Positions 44,554 through 56,704 of a stretch of DNA of 64,000 nucleotides are shown piece after piece. The notes beneath the pieces were generated by a model that was given only the letters and a program-made list of their open reading frames with translations, searched no databases and was not told where the DNA came from. Origin of the DNA: Spizellomyces punctatus DAOM BR117 (Eukaryota; Chytridiomycota; Chytridiomycetes; Spizellomycetales; Spizellomycetaceae); the NCBI RefSeq assembly GCF_000182565.1, contig NW_015971541.1, forward strand, positions 247,799-311,798. The letters are read 5' to 3'. The position numbers were made by a program, and so were the translations under genes. How positions within the stretch are numbered: position 1 is the first letter of the stretch; the number at the start of each line of letters is the position of its first letter.

Positions 44554-46112
44554 ATGACAACCCCCGCTTCTCCGCCTCCGACATCCTCGTCAGTCCATGC
44601 AGATAGTGCACAGCGGGCTATCTCCTACCGTGAACGTATGGGGTCATCGCCTTTCGTGTTCTTTCCCGACTCATCTTTGCCAACTCACGACGAAGCCTTT
44701 CGAGAAGATCTCCTCGCCACCTCAGCGGCTGTCCCACTAGAGCGCTTGAAAGAGTATCTGCCTGGCGAAGTCGTCCCGACCATGGCGTTCGCAAAGTTAG
44801 AGGTACGTGCAAGACTCGAGAATTTCGCGTTGCTCGTGACGGCATTTAGAACGTGTTGGTCTCACTTGTCAATAGGGGCCGGACTTTGTATACCACATCA
44901 AAAAGTTGCAGGTGACTCTTGGGCGTAGAGGATCGTCAGCAGATCAGGTGGACATCGACCTCGGTACTTCCAACTCCATCTCGAGATTGCATGCGATGAT
45001 TCAGTTCAACCGTTCTATTCAAAAGTTTGAACTAGCTGTATACGGAAAGAATGGAGTCTGGGTAAATGGTGAACATGTGCATCGCGGTATGGATCCCGTC
45101 CCTTTGGAGCATGGGTAGGTACCCGATACCTCATGTTGAGGCCGTTATGATGCTCACCCTAGTCTGATATCAATGGTAGCACACAGCTGCGAGTTAGTGA
45201 CATTGAAGCGTACTTTATTATACCTGGCCTCGACCCACCGAATCAAGCACCTCACGAGCTGAGAGAAGCCCGCCTGAAGCGGGCAGCCCCACCGAGTACT
45301 CTGCCAGAACCTCAAACACGTCTCACACACTCGATCAAAAAACCTCGATATGAACTTTCTTCATCTCGACCTACCTTCTCATCTTACTCAAGGCCGGAGC
45401 AGCATCTTGTCGGCGATAGCACATTAATACCGACTTGGCCTCCTAGCGCTAAGTATCGGGACATGAGACCACCATACTCATATATTGCATTGATCACCCA
45501 AGCCATCTATCAAGCCGACGAAGGCAAGATCACTTTAAACGGAATTTACAACTGGATCTCAAAAACGTATCCATGGTATAAATTAGACCAAACTGGCTGG
45601 CAGAATTCGGTACGACACAATCTGTCGTTGGGCAGATGGTTCATCAAACTCAAGCGCAATGAGCCAGGAAAGGGTGGCTGGTGGGCTCTTGATAAAGGTA
45701 GTGATGATCAGCCGCGTACAGAGATATAGTGTTTGGCTTCTTGGAAACTAAGCTTGTCCAATTGTCAGATGTCCCACCGCATGAGCTTGAAGAGATGTTG
45801 ACACAGAGGCGTTTCGGGCGCGGGCAAGCTATTGTCGTAACTCCTTCAAGTAGGGAGCACACGTCCACGTCTCCTAACGAGGAGGTATCCCCGTTCCCGG
45901 CCGAATCGTTGCCAGTTTCACCTTTCAAATCTCGGCAAGAACCACCCCAACAAGTTGCACGGGCGGCAACTGGGGAGATGCCCACAGAAGTGACAGGCTC
46001 AGCGTCGCCGCCGCATAGTGCAGCATGGACGGACAGCAGCCGCCGAAGGTCGGAGAGACTGAAAGTCCCTCGGCCGTCCTTTTACGAATATGAGGGAGAA
46101 GATGTTTTTTGA
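44554..46112 (+). CDS. FHA-forkhead transcription factor (Fkh/FOXK type)
   Basis: Spliced gene encoding both an FHA and a forkhead domain in the Fkh1/2-FOXK order. After a Ser/Pro-rich start (MTTPASPPPTSSS) and a segment ending PTMAFAKLE, the FHA domain runs GPDFVYHIKKLQVTLGRR, SNSISRLHAMIQFN and KNGVWVNGEHVHRG; GRR, S-x-SRLH and N-x-V-x-VNG are its phosphothreonine-binding positions. The forkhead domain reads RPPYSYIALITQAIYQADEG, ITLNGIYNWISKTYPWYK, TGWQNSVRHNLSL (recognition helix) and RWFIKLKRNEPGKGGWWAL. The last exon begins DVPPHELEEMLTQRRFGRG and is Ser/Pro-rich. In yeasts such factors drive G2/M gene clusters. Convergent with SKI8. Confidence 0.92.
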
Positions 46113-46329
46113 CGGTGAAAAGTCATTTGGACACTTAGGTCAAGGACAATGGCAGGCCATGTAACTACGGTGTTCTGCGTTATTTCAAGCCTTCACACCA
46201 TAGTTCAGTGGGACCTTAAACACTTCTCTTTGTAAATATTGATTGCTCCACCTTGCCAATTTTGCTTTGGTTTTTTGTGCTCATTGAGATATATTGTTTC
46301 TCATTTATTTTTTTAATGAATTTTCAACA

Positions 46330-47888
46330 TTATCCTGTCTGGTAGATGGAAAGACTTCGATCATCTGATACCGTCGCAAGCTTTGTACCGTCTTCATTGT
46401 ATGCAACGCCCCAAACCTACGTAAAAGATCTTAGAATCCCTTGGTATTTTCTTTACTGTTTATCTAGACCTACCTGATCGTCATGATCGTCGAAAGTATG
46501 TATACATTGTCTAGCGTTGACGTCCCATATTTTTGCCCGCTTGTCACTCGATCTGTGCAAACTTCCATTTAGACTAATTCAACCATGTAAGCATCCATGT
46601 GTAAATATTCTCACCCTGAGGCAAAATGGACAGTATCCGGGCTGAAAGATAGGGACAGCACCCACGACTGATGCCCCGCCAACGTGGACAGGCAATTGCC
46701 GTGATGACTAGAGTAGCAAGTACTGATCAACACGGGCTACTATGGGACGTCCACGAAATTACATACACGTCGTAGATATTAATTCGCTTGTCATCGGAAC
46801 CCGTCAGAAGTAATGTAGAGTCGGGGGAAAATGTTAGCGTTCTGACCGGCATAGAATGTCCTAGAATGACAAGATATGACTATAAATCTTGGGATCACAA
46901 GTGAGCAGTTATCTCACAATGACCCACCCGGTAAGCTATGCAACAATCTTCCTGTTGGAACGTCAAAAACGTGCACCGGCCCCTCCTCTTCTCCGCACGC
47001 AAGGTACAGCCCGTTTGGACTGTACGCAACCGACATAACAAATTTTCCTCTTGTTTCAAGTGGCCGCTCCTTCTTCCTCTCTTCCACGGACCAGATGTTA
47101 ACATTTCCATTATGGGATCCGGTTGCGACGTGACGTCCATCAGGGGAATATACGGCCGTCCATGCCTCGACTAGATCAAGAGAAATCGTCAAATGGACAA
47201 TTGATGCAAGAAGATTCTCAGCCGCGCAACTTACCCGGTCCTGCTTCTATTGTCTTGTCATCGGTTTTGGTATGATGTATTAGGTCCCAAAATCGGATTT
47301 GACTATCCAGAGAGGTCGAAGCAGCCGCTGGAAAGGATGCACCGCGTCAGATTGTTCCATGATCTTGTTTTCAACTACATGAGGGAAACGCACTTGACCC
47401 GTCCGGTGAAATGTCTATCGATATTACACCTAATTGGTGCCCTTCGAATGTATGTAGAGGTACGTATGTGTCACCAGCCCTATAACGGAGGGTTGAAGTT
47501 AAGTCGAGTGAACTTCAGACACTCTCCCCATGGCCATTTTTACGCGTGCATCCTCCATTTTGAATGCACGGTCTAACCACGCGGTACCTAGTGCAGCCAG
47601 TAGTACTGTATGATAAACGACGTTTGCTTACCAGACTTTAACTGTGTCATCCACTGACCCCGTCACGATCTTGTTACCGCGTTTGCTCCAACCAACCGAC
47701 CATATCCCGTCATCGTGAGCTGACAAGAAAACTCGTGTAAGAACCAATCTTCAGCTGAACGAAGAAGAAAGCTCGTACCATTCTTGATGTGCTTTATCTG
47801 GGAATACTACGAGCATGGGGTGTATGATGGGTTAATACAAGTGTCCATAACGCGCGGGCTATACAAGTATAAACGGCTCATGTACCAT
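46330..47888 (-). CDS. SKI8: WD40 protein SKI8 / WDR61
   Basis: Many short exons encode a WD40 propeller. Identifiable pieces are [96 protein letters not shown] and the final [20 protein letters not shown] ending QTG. The N-terminal [11 protein letters not shown] block and the order of repeats match Ski8/WDR61, which serves in the cytosolic Ski complex feeding RNA to the exosome and, in animals, in the PAF1 complex. The first exon is uncertain: a donor directly follows an ATG at 47888 (ATG|GTACATG), giving a one-codon exon that splices in phase to IKHIKN. DCAF7 begins divergently at 48059. Confidence 0.8.
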
Positions 47889-48058
47889 ATCGTCGCCCTG
47901 ACCGCGACGTGCTGGCCGATTAATAAGATCGCTGATGTTTTCCACAAATTCGGAGCGAAGAGTCTCAGCGAGCACATCCTGCAATCCTAGTCCCTAGTTG
48001 CCACAGCAACATCGCTGACCGGAACGCGGGGTAAGGCGCGATCTTGACCTGCCCTCAA

Positions 48059-49551
48059 ATGGCATCTCAAAAGGAACTCTATTCCTACAATGCACCGTGG
48101 TCAGTATACGGTCTACACTGGTCACAAAGGCCGGGAACATTCAGATTGGGACTTGGAAGTTTTATTGAAGACCAGGGGAACAAGGTGGGGAGCGAAGCGA
48201 TTCCTCCGATGGGGAGGTTCTCGATGCTCATGTTAACTGGTGGTTAGGTCCAAATCATCGAGCTATACGATCGGGATGCAGATTTCGTTCTGGTAGACGA
48301 GGTGGACCATCAATATCCCTGTACAAAGCTGCTATGGCAGCCCTATAAAGTATGTGCGTGAGCAAGGTTTCAAAGTGCCTGTACTCAGCCTCCATCGTTC
48401 AGGCCACCAATTCCCCAGACCTATTCGCCACTACTGGAGACTTCCTAAGAGTATGGGAAGTAAAAAACTCCAGCGATGGGTCATCTGATGACCGCGGTTC
48501 TTCGACAGTGGCCAACATGGGCGGTGGTGAGCGAACGAAGATAGTTCCGAGGGCAACTCTGAGAAACCAACGACGAACAGAACTGGTGAAAGCTGACAAT
48601 CGTTATGGACCCCCGGTCTACCATATGTTGCTAATTGCACTTCGATATGTATAGGCGGGTCGAGATTCTTGTGCTCCGATCACATCAATGGACTGGAATG
48701 AGACCGATCCAAACATTGTTATAACGAGCAGCATCGATACTACATGCACAGTTTGGGATTTGTCGGTACGCGTAGTGTCAGATGGAAGAACAGTGGGAAG
48801 AGCTTGTGGACGGCACCTAACGTCTGTTAGTTCTAGACTTTGCAAGCTAAGACGCAATTGATCGCTCACGACAAAGAAGTATATGATGTGGCCTTTTCTC
48901 GCGGAAACGACGTGTTTGCAAGCGTTGGTGCCGATGGATCTTTAAGAATGTTTGACCTTCGGTGGGTACAACTTGGCCGTATTCAAGAACGCAACTAACT
49001 CGTGGTATTTGATCAAAGTAATCTTGAACATTCAACGATTTTATATGAAGTTGGACCGGTGCCACGAGAGGCAGAGGTCCCAACAATGGTGGATCAGGCC
49101 TCTGATGGCCTTCCTCTCCTTCGTCTGTCCTGGAATAAGCAAGACCCAAACTATATCGCTACATTTCAAACCGGTTCTTCGGCAGTGCTGATTATGGATA
49201 TCCGGGTTCCTGCTATTCCAGTCACAGAACTGCGAGGACATGGGTCGGCTGTGACAGCGATTGGCTGGGCACCTCATTCCAGTAGCCATATTTGCAGTTC
49301 CGGTAATTGCTCCATGTTGAGGCTTTCCGATGTCCATCCAAGCTTAACTTCTGTCGTGTCTTATGTGTGCAGGTGATGATGCGCAGGCGCTCGTCTGGGA
49401 CATTTCGCAAAACAATAAGGAGAAGCAGATCCAAGATCCGCTACTGGCGTACTCTGCTGAGGGGCCCATCAACCAATTGATGTGGTCAGCCAGTTCGCCA
49501 GACTGGATAGCGATATCATTGGGGTCAACAGTGCAGGCACTGCGCGTATAA
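48059..49551 (+). CDS. DCAF7: WD40 protein DCAF7 / WDR68 (TTG1-like)
   Basis: Multi-exon gene for a seven-bladed propeller. It starts [20 protein letters not shown] and [20 protein letters not shown], the typical YxYxAPWxVY start of the family. Further pieces are [123 protein letters not shown] and [21 protein letters not shown]7 is an adaptor for DYRK/HIPK kinases and for CUL4-DDB1 in animals, and related plant TTG1 scaffolds transcription factors. A Ser/Gly-rich insert ([20 protein letters not shown]) in an early blade is lineage-specific. Confidence 0.93.
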
Positions 49552-49844
49552 GAAGTTTCTATATTATAATATATCGCATCGATCTACCGTAAAGATACGC
49601 AAAAGTATGCAATCGTGGTCTCCTCCATAGCTCAAATAGCACGCTTGCCAGTGTGGGGAACGCGACACCTTTTGCTGACGCGATCATGTCATTTTATCCA
49701 ATCATAACGCGTCTACTTTACCCAAATATGGTTATATGAGTAGTTATTTTTCCCGCAGTCGCTGCTGCCCTCAAAAGACCTGTAGAGGTCGGCCCCTTCT
49801 TGCTCCTTCCTTTTGCCTCGTCCTAGTTCAGACCATTAGCAAAG

Positions 49845-50700
49845 ATGACGGTAAGTAAGCTGCTCGCATCCATCCATCCATCATGCATTCTGTTGCTTCC
49901 AATCTCGGGGAACCCCTCCTTACTTTCTGGGGCATTCATCGTTGTCGTATCGATGATGTGGACCATCCATCCCAACGTGGAAGGAAATTGGACATTGGAG
50001 GGATGAGTCGATGAAATGCTATCAAAGACAGAATTACAGCGGGGAAAGATCCAGAGCTGAGAAGGCTGTGCCATGTCTGTAGCGGGCCGCAGCAAAACTA
50101 GAATTTGTGTAGGGAGCAATGGATTGGAGGATATGTCAAATCTGGCTGGGGCTATCTGGGCTATCTGGTTGATGAAAGTTGACTCTCTTCTGCCGAGTGG
50201 ATGACCGGGCAAAAAGGACGAGTGATCCAGTCTTGCTCATCGGCACTAGGAGGAGCCTCTTTAATTGGAGGGTGGTGCCTACTATTTGCGACAACGAGAT
50301 ATCCCCACGGCATGCATAGAGATCGTGTCTGCGGCCACTTGCAGAATCAAAAACCTAACCCCTTTCGTTCTCTTTCTTAGTTGGCGGTCGATCTCTTGAA
50401 CCCTCTTCCTCAAACCGAGGCTCGTAAGCACAAGCTCAAGCGCCTTGTACAGAGCCCCAACTCTTACTTCATGGACGTAAAATGCCCGGGATGCTTCAAC
50501 ATCACGACCGTCTTCAGCCACGCCCAAACCGTCGTTCTCTGCGGAAGCTGCGCAACTGTCCTATGCCAACCAACTGGTGGTAAGGCACGCCTCACTGGTA
50601 AGTGTCCTGGATAGCGATGTTTTCGGTGGTCTGCAATGGAATGACCAACTTACGCGATATCTTTGCAGAGGGCTGCTCCTTCCGTAAGAAGTCCGGTTAG
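49845..50700 (+). CDS. RPS27: Cytosolic small-subunit ribosomal protein eS27
   Basis: Three exons: 49845-49850 (Met-Thr only), 50381-50597 approximately, and a last exon encoding [10 protein letters not shown]. The protein reads MT, then [20 protein letters not shown] and [18 protein letters not shown], with the zinc ribbon formed by CPGC and CGSC, then [10 protein letters not shown]. Very high similarity to eukaryotic eS27 makes identification secure. The 530-base first intron after just two codons is far longer than other introns here (about 60 bases), a pattern seen in ribosomal-protein genes of many fungi, where it can be regulatory or house a snoRNA. Confidence 0.96.
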
Positions 50701-51033
50701 ATCCTGTACACATCTTTGTAGTGGTGGGACTGGGCATTCTCGAGCTGGATCATCGCTCATTCATTGGCTAGTGGCGAATAAAAGACGCTTCAATGCATAC
50801 CGATTCAATGTGGGTGCTCGCCAATTTTTTGGGGCACACGGTTGGGTGATTTGCTTGTGATGTAAATTTTCTGATGAAGGGCGACAACTGCATGTCGCGC
50901 CTGTACTTAATGGAGATAAATCTCAACTATTCAATATTTGCTGTGCTAGCAAAATGGCTCGATATTTAATTGCAAAGTACATATTCACGATAGGTATTTG
51001 TGGTATTTTAAATGGAATGTTTGGACGCCCCAC
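50701..51033. other. Convergent 3' spacer of eS27 and PPIL4
   Basis: About 330 bases, AT-rich toward the right. No gene or RNA seen; presumably both 3' UTRs. Confidence 0.4.
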
Positions 51034-52726
51034 CTATCGACGACGCCGCTCACGGTGATCAGGACTCCGACTACGGCGTTCACGATCATGCCGATTATCC
51101 CGGTGTTCATACCTATGACTACTGTCCCGGTTACTCCGTCGGTCTCTGTCCCTGTCCCTATCTTTGTAGTCCTCTCGTCGATGATAGCTCGTATCTCTAC
51201 GAGGCTCCCGTGATGGTCCCCTTCGGTCCCCATCAGCTTGTTCCCCATTGCCTCGTTCCCGTTGACCGCGGCGCTGCTTCTCAGCGTCGAGATTTCCCGA
51301 ATGTTCGAAGACCAGATCGTATCCCTCATCCTCGCGATCAGCTTCCCCTCTGTAGCGTGTGCGTCTCTCTAGATTAGAGGATCCTCCAAAGCCCCCTTGG
51401 TTGCGCTTTGCCACTACAACATAGTCTTAATATCGCGTCTCATGCCACGGGGAATACATCGGTCCATCACTTACATAAAAAGTCCTGATGCAACTTTGAT
51501 ACACTCTGGGAAAAGTCAACATGGATACGCCGGTCATCAATCAACACGTTATCCATTTTAAAATACGCCTGCAATCCGCAAAAATTCATAAATGAATAAT
51601 GGATAGAGCCGTGGTTCAAATGAACGGAGAGACTACCTCCTCGCATGACTCCTTGTTGTCAAATTCAATAAATGCGTAACATAATGAATCGCCAGACTTC
51701 TTGTCCCGCACCACCTCGCAGCTGCGACGAAGCAACATGTCAGTTCGATGATACTTCGTCACTATAGATATGAAATGTATACCTCAAAATGGTGCCAAAT
51801 CGTGAAAAAATCAGCTCCAAATCTTCGTCTCGAGTGACCGGATTCAATTTACACACAAATAACACATTCTCCGGTGGTTTGATCTCAGCAAAGGGCAAAT
51901 CGCCCACCATTTCCAGAGTTAAAGCACGCGCCGCAGCTTCTTCCTGCCGTTGTCTCTTCTCGAGCTCTTCTGGAGGCAGATCGGGAACCAGTTCCTCATC
52001 CTCCCCGATTCGACCAGATTTAAGCATCTCTTCGGTAGGAACTGGAGAGCGATCTGGTATTATTATGCCTTCAGGATCGTCGAAAGGATCATCTAAGATG
52101 ATAGTGTGTTTTATTCTGGGCCATAGGATTAGAGGTAATTACAGACAATGAGCCGCTGGCAGCGTTGTCCGTACCTGATGTCCCGATACGGACGCCCGTC
52201 CTCATCGCAAAGCGCCTGATTGATCTTGTCCAAGACATCCAGTCCCTCTACGACTTTCCCAAATACGGCATGTTTCCCATCCAGGTAGTCCAAATGGTTT
52301 TCTGATAAAGTTATAAAGAATTGGGAACCAGCAACAGGAATGCCTGCTTCGTCCGCTGCTGTCGTAGCAAAAGAGACAGTGCCCTTCGTGCGATGCTTAA
52401 GTTTAGGATGTATTTCGGGGCTAAAGTAACGTCGAGCGGGTCCGTGGATGACCCTGAGCGGTCAGGTAAAGACAGACTTAGCAAATGTTCATCAAAAGAG
52501 CGCACCTCTTACAGTACACTTACCCCCAGACAGACTCACCGCCTTGCCCCGTTCCCAGAGGGTCTCCCGTTTGTGCCATAAAGTTCTTTTGGACATTATG
52601 AAAGAGGACGAAGTTGTAGTATTTTATCTTGCAAAGCTTTAGGAAGTTTGTGCATGCTTTTGGTGCTTTGGTCACCTCGAGGTCGATGACTATCTCCCCC
52701 AAAGATGTTTCCAGTAATACAGACAT
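51034..52726 (-). CDS. PPIL4: Cyclophilin-RRM protein PPIL4
   Basis: Nuclear peptidyl-prolyl isomerase with an RNA-recognition motif. The cyclophilin domain starts [20 protein letters not shown] and contains [60 protein letters not shown] and [12 protein letters not shown] linker with [20 protein letters not shown] leads to the [23 protein letters not shown] (RNP2), [29 protein letters not shown] (RNP1) and [14 protein letters not shown]. The tail is Arg/Asp-rich ([16 protein letters not shown]), typical of splicing-associated factors. Family members are found with spliceosomes. All introns are short. The 1.4 kb spacer to GEP4 is the longest non-coding stretch in the window. Confidence 0.94.
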
Positions 52727-54170
52727 TACCACCTCGGTTCGGATGTCTCCTTAGTTGCTGGGAGATCAGGGCGAACCCATAACAGGATATTGAGCGAGCC
52801 AGTTGCTATGTCAACAAATGCGCAGCAGCGGACCCAATTGCACCGATGATGTCCTTCTTGCTGCCGGGGTTTGCAGATAGCTGCCTATCCCCTCCTGTCC
52901 TCGTCTTCTATGCCATTAACTAACTGGCTGCTGTTTTGCATATAGGATGGGAAGGAGCTTTGTTATAGTGGGCACCTCTTTATAAACCATTGAGAACGCA
53001 CTCTGGAATCAAGCGACATATCTAACTAGCACAACATCAAATATCTTCTATGATTACAACTCTCCGGATATGCCACAAACAACTGCTGCATAACCGCCTA
53101 TGCAAGTGACTATACACCAATGCTACTCAGGTTGAAGGTGTTTGCGCCCAATACAGGGGTATTTTGTCTGGCACGGATGCGACTTCCAAGGTTACGTTCT
53201 GTGTTTTCCAGTAGTGATTGTTGTCATCCTGCTGGTTTGCTCTATGTGCATCGTAAGCCGCTTTGCAGGATAATATAGGCCCAGGGACAGAGATGAATTG
53301 GCTGCCTACTGAAGGCTAGCAATATCTGGGAGTTGGAATCATAGAAGATATTTAATCCTCAAGATCGTAGGGGAAGCTCGTCCCCAGTCAGATCGGCCTC
53401 TATCAGGAAAAACATCGCGTTCGGGGAGGATCCCAGCACTCCTACGAGTTGAGCGACGTGGCGAGCCAGAGTCACACCATGGGCATAACGTCACTCGACA
53501 AGGCAAAAGATAGTTCGTTTGGACACCTCGATCTTGCGAAAAGAAAAGATTCTGCTACCGCTCATGCACTGCAGCTTTCCTACGGCTTCCTACCACTACT
53601 GATTGTGGACTTTAAATAGACGATAAGTTGCCTCTGGGAATAGATCTGAGCATGAAAGATAGTTAATTTTGGAAAATAAAAGAATAAAAGCTTCAGAGAA
53701 GTTGATGCAAGTTCAGACATTAATATTCATTATCCTTAAATCAAAGTGCTGGCTTGGCTGTGTATGTCATATTCATTGGGAACCTTATGAGTGACAAATG
53801 TTACGAACCTATTAGCATTCTTTTCAACTTCCATCGAAACTTCAATTCCATTGGGAAGAGAAGATCTACTAGCATGAATTGTGCTTCACATCAAACCCAA
53901 ATATAAAAGCTACATCTGCCTGCTCTGGGGGAACTTCCCAATTGATGCTTTATAACACCAACCAATGTTCATCATCTTGTTATGTGCGCATGAGCATACT
54001 CATTCGCCCAACATACTTATCGTTATCCTTGACCCTGCGTGCATATCGCAGCCAAGATGTCAAGCAGTTGGGAGCTGTGCCACTGGTTAGATCATTTCCA
54101 AGTTAGAGTCGTTGGAAAGCATGCGCAACCATGAGCCCGCCAGAACTCACCGTTGGGTGAAATCAACGCC
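52727..54170. other. Largest gene-free stretch, between PPIL4 and GEP4
   Basis: About 1.44 kb between divergent starts. Only short frames (such as 53879-54106) without domains or splice-compatible partners. I searched for a tRNA B box and saw none. It may hold a non-coding RNA or long regulatory sequence, but I cannot support either. Confidence 0.5.
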
Positions 54171-55420
54171 ATGGTACAAAGCCTGAACTTCTCTAGTCTC
54201 GCCTCCATAGGGAAAATAGTACGAAGCCCGTCTCTTCTGATCCCACATCTTTCTGTACCTGGTAGAAATGACCCATGCACTATGCTCTATCCGTCGGCTC
54301 CTTGCCCTAAACCCAGACCACTTGAATAGATATTCGGTATATAAACTTTATGGCCCTGAAGGCAGCTGGTATTCGGGCGGTGGTGTTTGATAAAGACAAT
54401 ACCATTACTGCCCCGTATGTAGAACAGGTTCACCCTACTTTTGCGAAGTCTTGGGAAAGCTGCAAAGACACGTTTGGGCAGGACCGACTGCTTATTGTTT
54501 CGAATTCCGCTGGTACACCCGATGACGTGGGTCATAAGAAGGTAGCCCCTCTGCAAAGTTTGCGACCTGTCATTGGTAGTAATGTAGAATATCTATTCTA
54601 GGCTGCTACCGTGGAGGCCGCATTGGGTATGTCATCCTTGGGTATCGGTTCTCCTATTTGTTAATGCTCACATGAAAAGATAGGAATTCCAGTTCTTCGA
54701 CATACATTAAAGGTAACAGCTAGCTCTGATCATACATAAGCGCCGCTGGACGCTCAAACGGATACGCACATTACCCCAGAAACCAGCCGGAGGGGATGCG
54801 CTTTCATCATACTTCGGCTGCCCTTCTCATTGCATAGCAGTAGTCGGTGACCGTGCGTTCACTGACATCGTTTACGGAAATCTCAACGGCATGCTCACTG
54901 TTCATGTCACCAAGATTGTGACTGAGGAAGGGGATAACAAAATCGCAGCGTTGGTAAGTCATTCAATAGCGGCTGCAGACCGTGTTGATCACCGCATGAA
55001 TGTGCTCTGTGTAGATTCGAAAATTGGAGTACCCATTGGTGAACTGGCTAAGACAAAGGGGGTTATCACCTCCACACCATCCGGCATTTGAAAAGCATAA
55101 TCCACAAGATTTTGTGCTGGAATCATAGTATTACATTCATGGTTAGAAACAACGTTAGTGGGAAGCAGCTGGAGACGGTATATGAAGAGGGGCAAACTCC
55201 ACTCCCGCGTCATAATACCCGCCTGGGTAATGTCCTTCGCACCTCGTCGTTACTGGATTTCGAACTATGTCCCAGAGGCGCAGGCACATTAGGGCCATTG
55301 ACCAAAGGGAAGGGTCCGAACGACTGTGTGTATAGGGATCTAAGTGGATATGCGACATTAAAATTTGGCCATTGCCTAATGGACGCCCCGTGCCTGACTA
55401 GCAATACACAGCCGCACTGA
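54171..55420 (+). CDS. GEP4: Mitochondrial phosphatidylglycerophosphate phosphatase GEP4
   Basis: HAD-family phosphatase that dephosphorylates PGP to phosphatidylglycerol on the way to cardiolipin, at the matrix face of the inner membrane. Exon 1 encodes MVQSLNFSSLASIGKIVRSP and splices at SVP|D into IRYINFMALKAAGIRAVVFD. Motifs: catalytic DKDNTITAPY, LLIVSNSAG, PVLRHTLK|KPAGGDAL and VVGDRAFTDIVYGNLNG. All internal introns are in phase. The 3' end is unresolved: after KIAAL a donor (GTAAGTC at 54955) is followed by candidate exons in several frames; read-through would stop at 55091, while one phase-0 acceptor continues to 55420. pICln is convergent on the other strand. Confidence 0.85.
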
Positions 55421-55507
55421 GATTGAGTATCTGACGTGCAGGTATTTACAATTCTGTTCCATGTAAACAAGTGTGAAGACAGTTCCCTCCAATCTTTTGC
55501 TGTACTA

Positions 55508-56423
55508 TCATTGTTCCATATCCTCAGTTGCATCAGCGAACTGATCGGCTGGATTTGAATTTCCGCCAAGGTTTCCGAGGGGGTTTGGTCCTTCGAATAC
55601 TGAGTCAAGATGCTGCAACGCGGCCTGCGCCCATATAGGCGGGGTTAACTTCGTAGTACGATGGTACCTGAATTGATATCATACCTCCTGCAGGCCGTTC
55701 AACTCTTGTGGATCATCAGGAGTGTAGTACCAATCGCCTTCTTCATTATCATCCTCTTCCGCGTCAGGATCGGGATGCAATGCCGCACAATCGGATATCG
55801 CCTGGAACATTGCATCCACTATATGATTTTGTCAGCATCGCCAAGGATTGCCCCACTTCGAATGTAACAACGTTCAATACGTACACGCAGTTAGATCATC
55901 TGGAACCAATCTAAACTCGCACGCCTGCTCCTCCTCCCCATCGCTCTCCCCGTCGTGATCCATGGCATCGGTGCGTTCCTCTCTGACTATCACCATACTA
56001 TCCAACTGCCCGTATACGTGAGGTTTTCCTTCAGTCAAAGCATCGCCTTGACGTGAAATGGCATGTATGCCGATAGAGGGATAATCGATTGCAATAGATA
56101 GTCGCTTTTCGGGGCTGTACCAGACGAGTTGACTATGATATCGGTTCGAATAGGCAGGATCAACACAAAATACTTTTATTCATGTTTAAATTTAACTTGT
56201 AACATGCGCACCTTTCTGCAATATACAAGTCTCCCTTCCCTGGAATCAGATTGCTGGAGAGGGGCGGATCGAACAATAATGAGACACTTTTCTGCAGGTG
56301 TCGAACTCGCGGAGATGTTGATTCCGCTGAATGCAAGTGACCGTTTACGCCGTTCGCTGGAGATCTCCAGGCTTCCTCAGGCACCAGAAGGTCGGGAAGT
56401 TCGTTGGATATGTGTATAGGCAT
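55508..56423 (-). CDS. CLNS1A: pICln methylosome subunit
   Basis: Assembly chaperone that receives Sm proteins at the PRMT5 methylosome before hand-over to SMN. Start MPIHISNELPDLLVPEEAWR at 56423; the PH-like core contains IPGKGDLYIAER, then RLVWYSPEKRLSIAIDYPSI and GIHAISRQGDALTEGKPHVY, then CEFRLVPDDLTA. The acidic part has MFQAISDCAALHPDPDAEED and GDWYYTPDDPQELNG, and the C-terminus ends ADQFADATEDMEQ. The GTLYIAES-SRLSW and the acidic loop-tail pattern are diagnostic. Four exons appear to join in phase. With GEMIN2 at 36-38 kb it makes two Sm-ring assembly factors in one window. Confidence 0.9.
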
Positions 56424-56704
56424 TTTTTTATTGCGTAATTTTTTGGAAAGGAACTGTGAACAAGTACGAGATCACAAAGGCTCGACAGGTTCAAGCTAAG
56501 TGGGAAGCCATGCCAATCGTCGGTACAAACACGTGACACATTCGTTCCACATCGAAAGCACTTGGGATGCCAGTTTTGACCAGATTGACTTTCATGCACT
56601 AACCCATTGCAAACACACGAGTGAACTAATTGGCAAGGAAAAGAGTAACGTTGACATCAACGCAGGAATGGAACTCTGAGAAAAAATCTGGCGAAAGAGA
56701 TCAG

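Noticed and set aside
44264-44611. 115-codon minus frame overlapping the forkhead promoter and start
   Set aside because: Overlaps a certain gene start and shows only a random hydrophobic patch.
49823-50212. 129-codon minus frame inside the eS27 intron
   Set aside because: Lies within the intron and first exon of a certain gene; composition is unlike nearby exons.
55210-55608. 132-codon minus frame overlapping the pICln end
   Set aside because: It is a different frame from the pICln terminal exon, whose acidic end and family match are clear.
56141-56160. B-box-like GGTTCGAA in the pICln region
   Set aside because: No CC after the TTCGAA core and no acceptor or anticodon stems around it, so not a tRNA.
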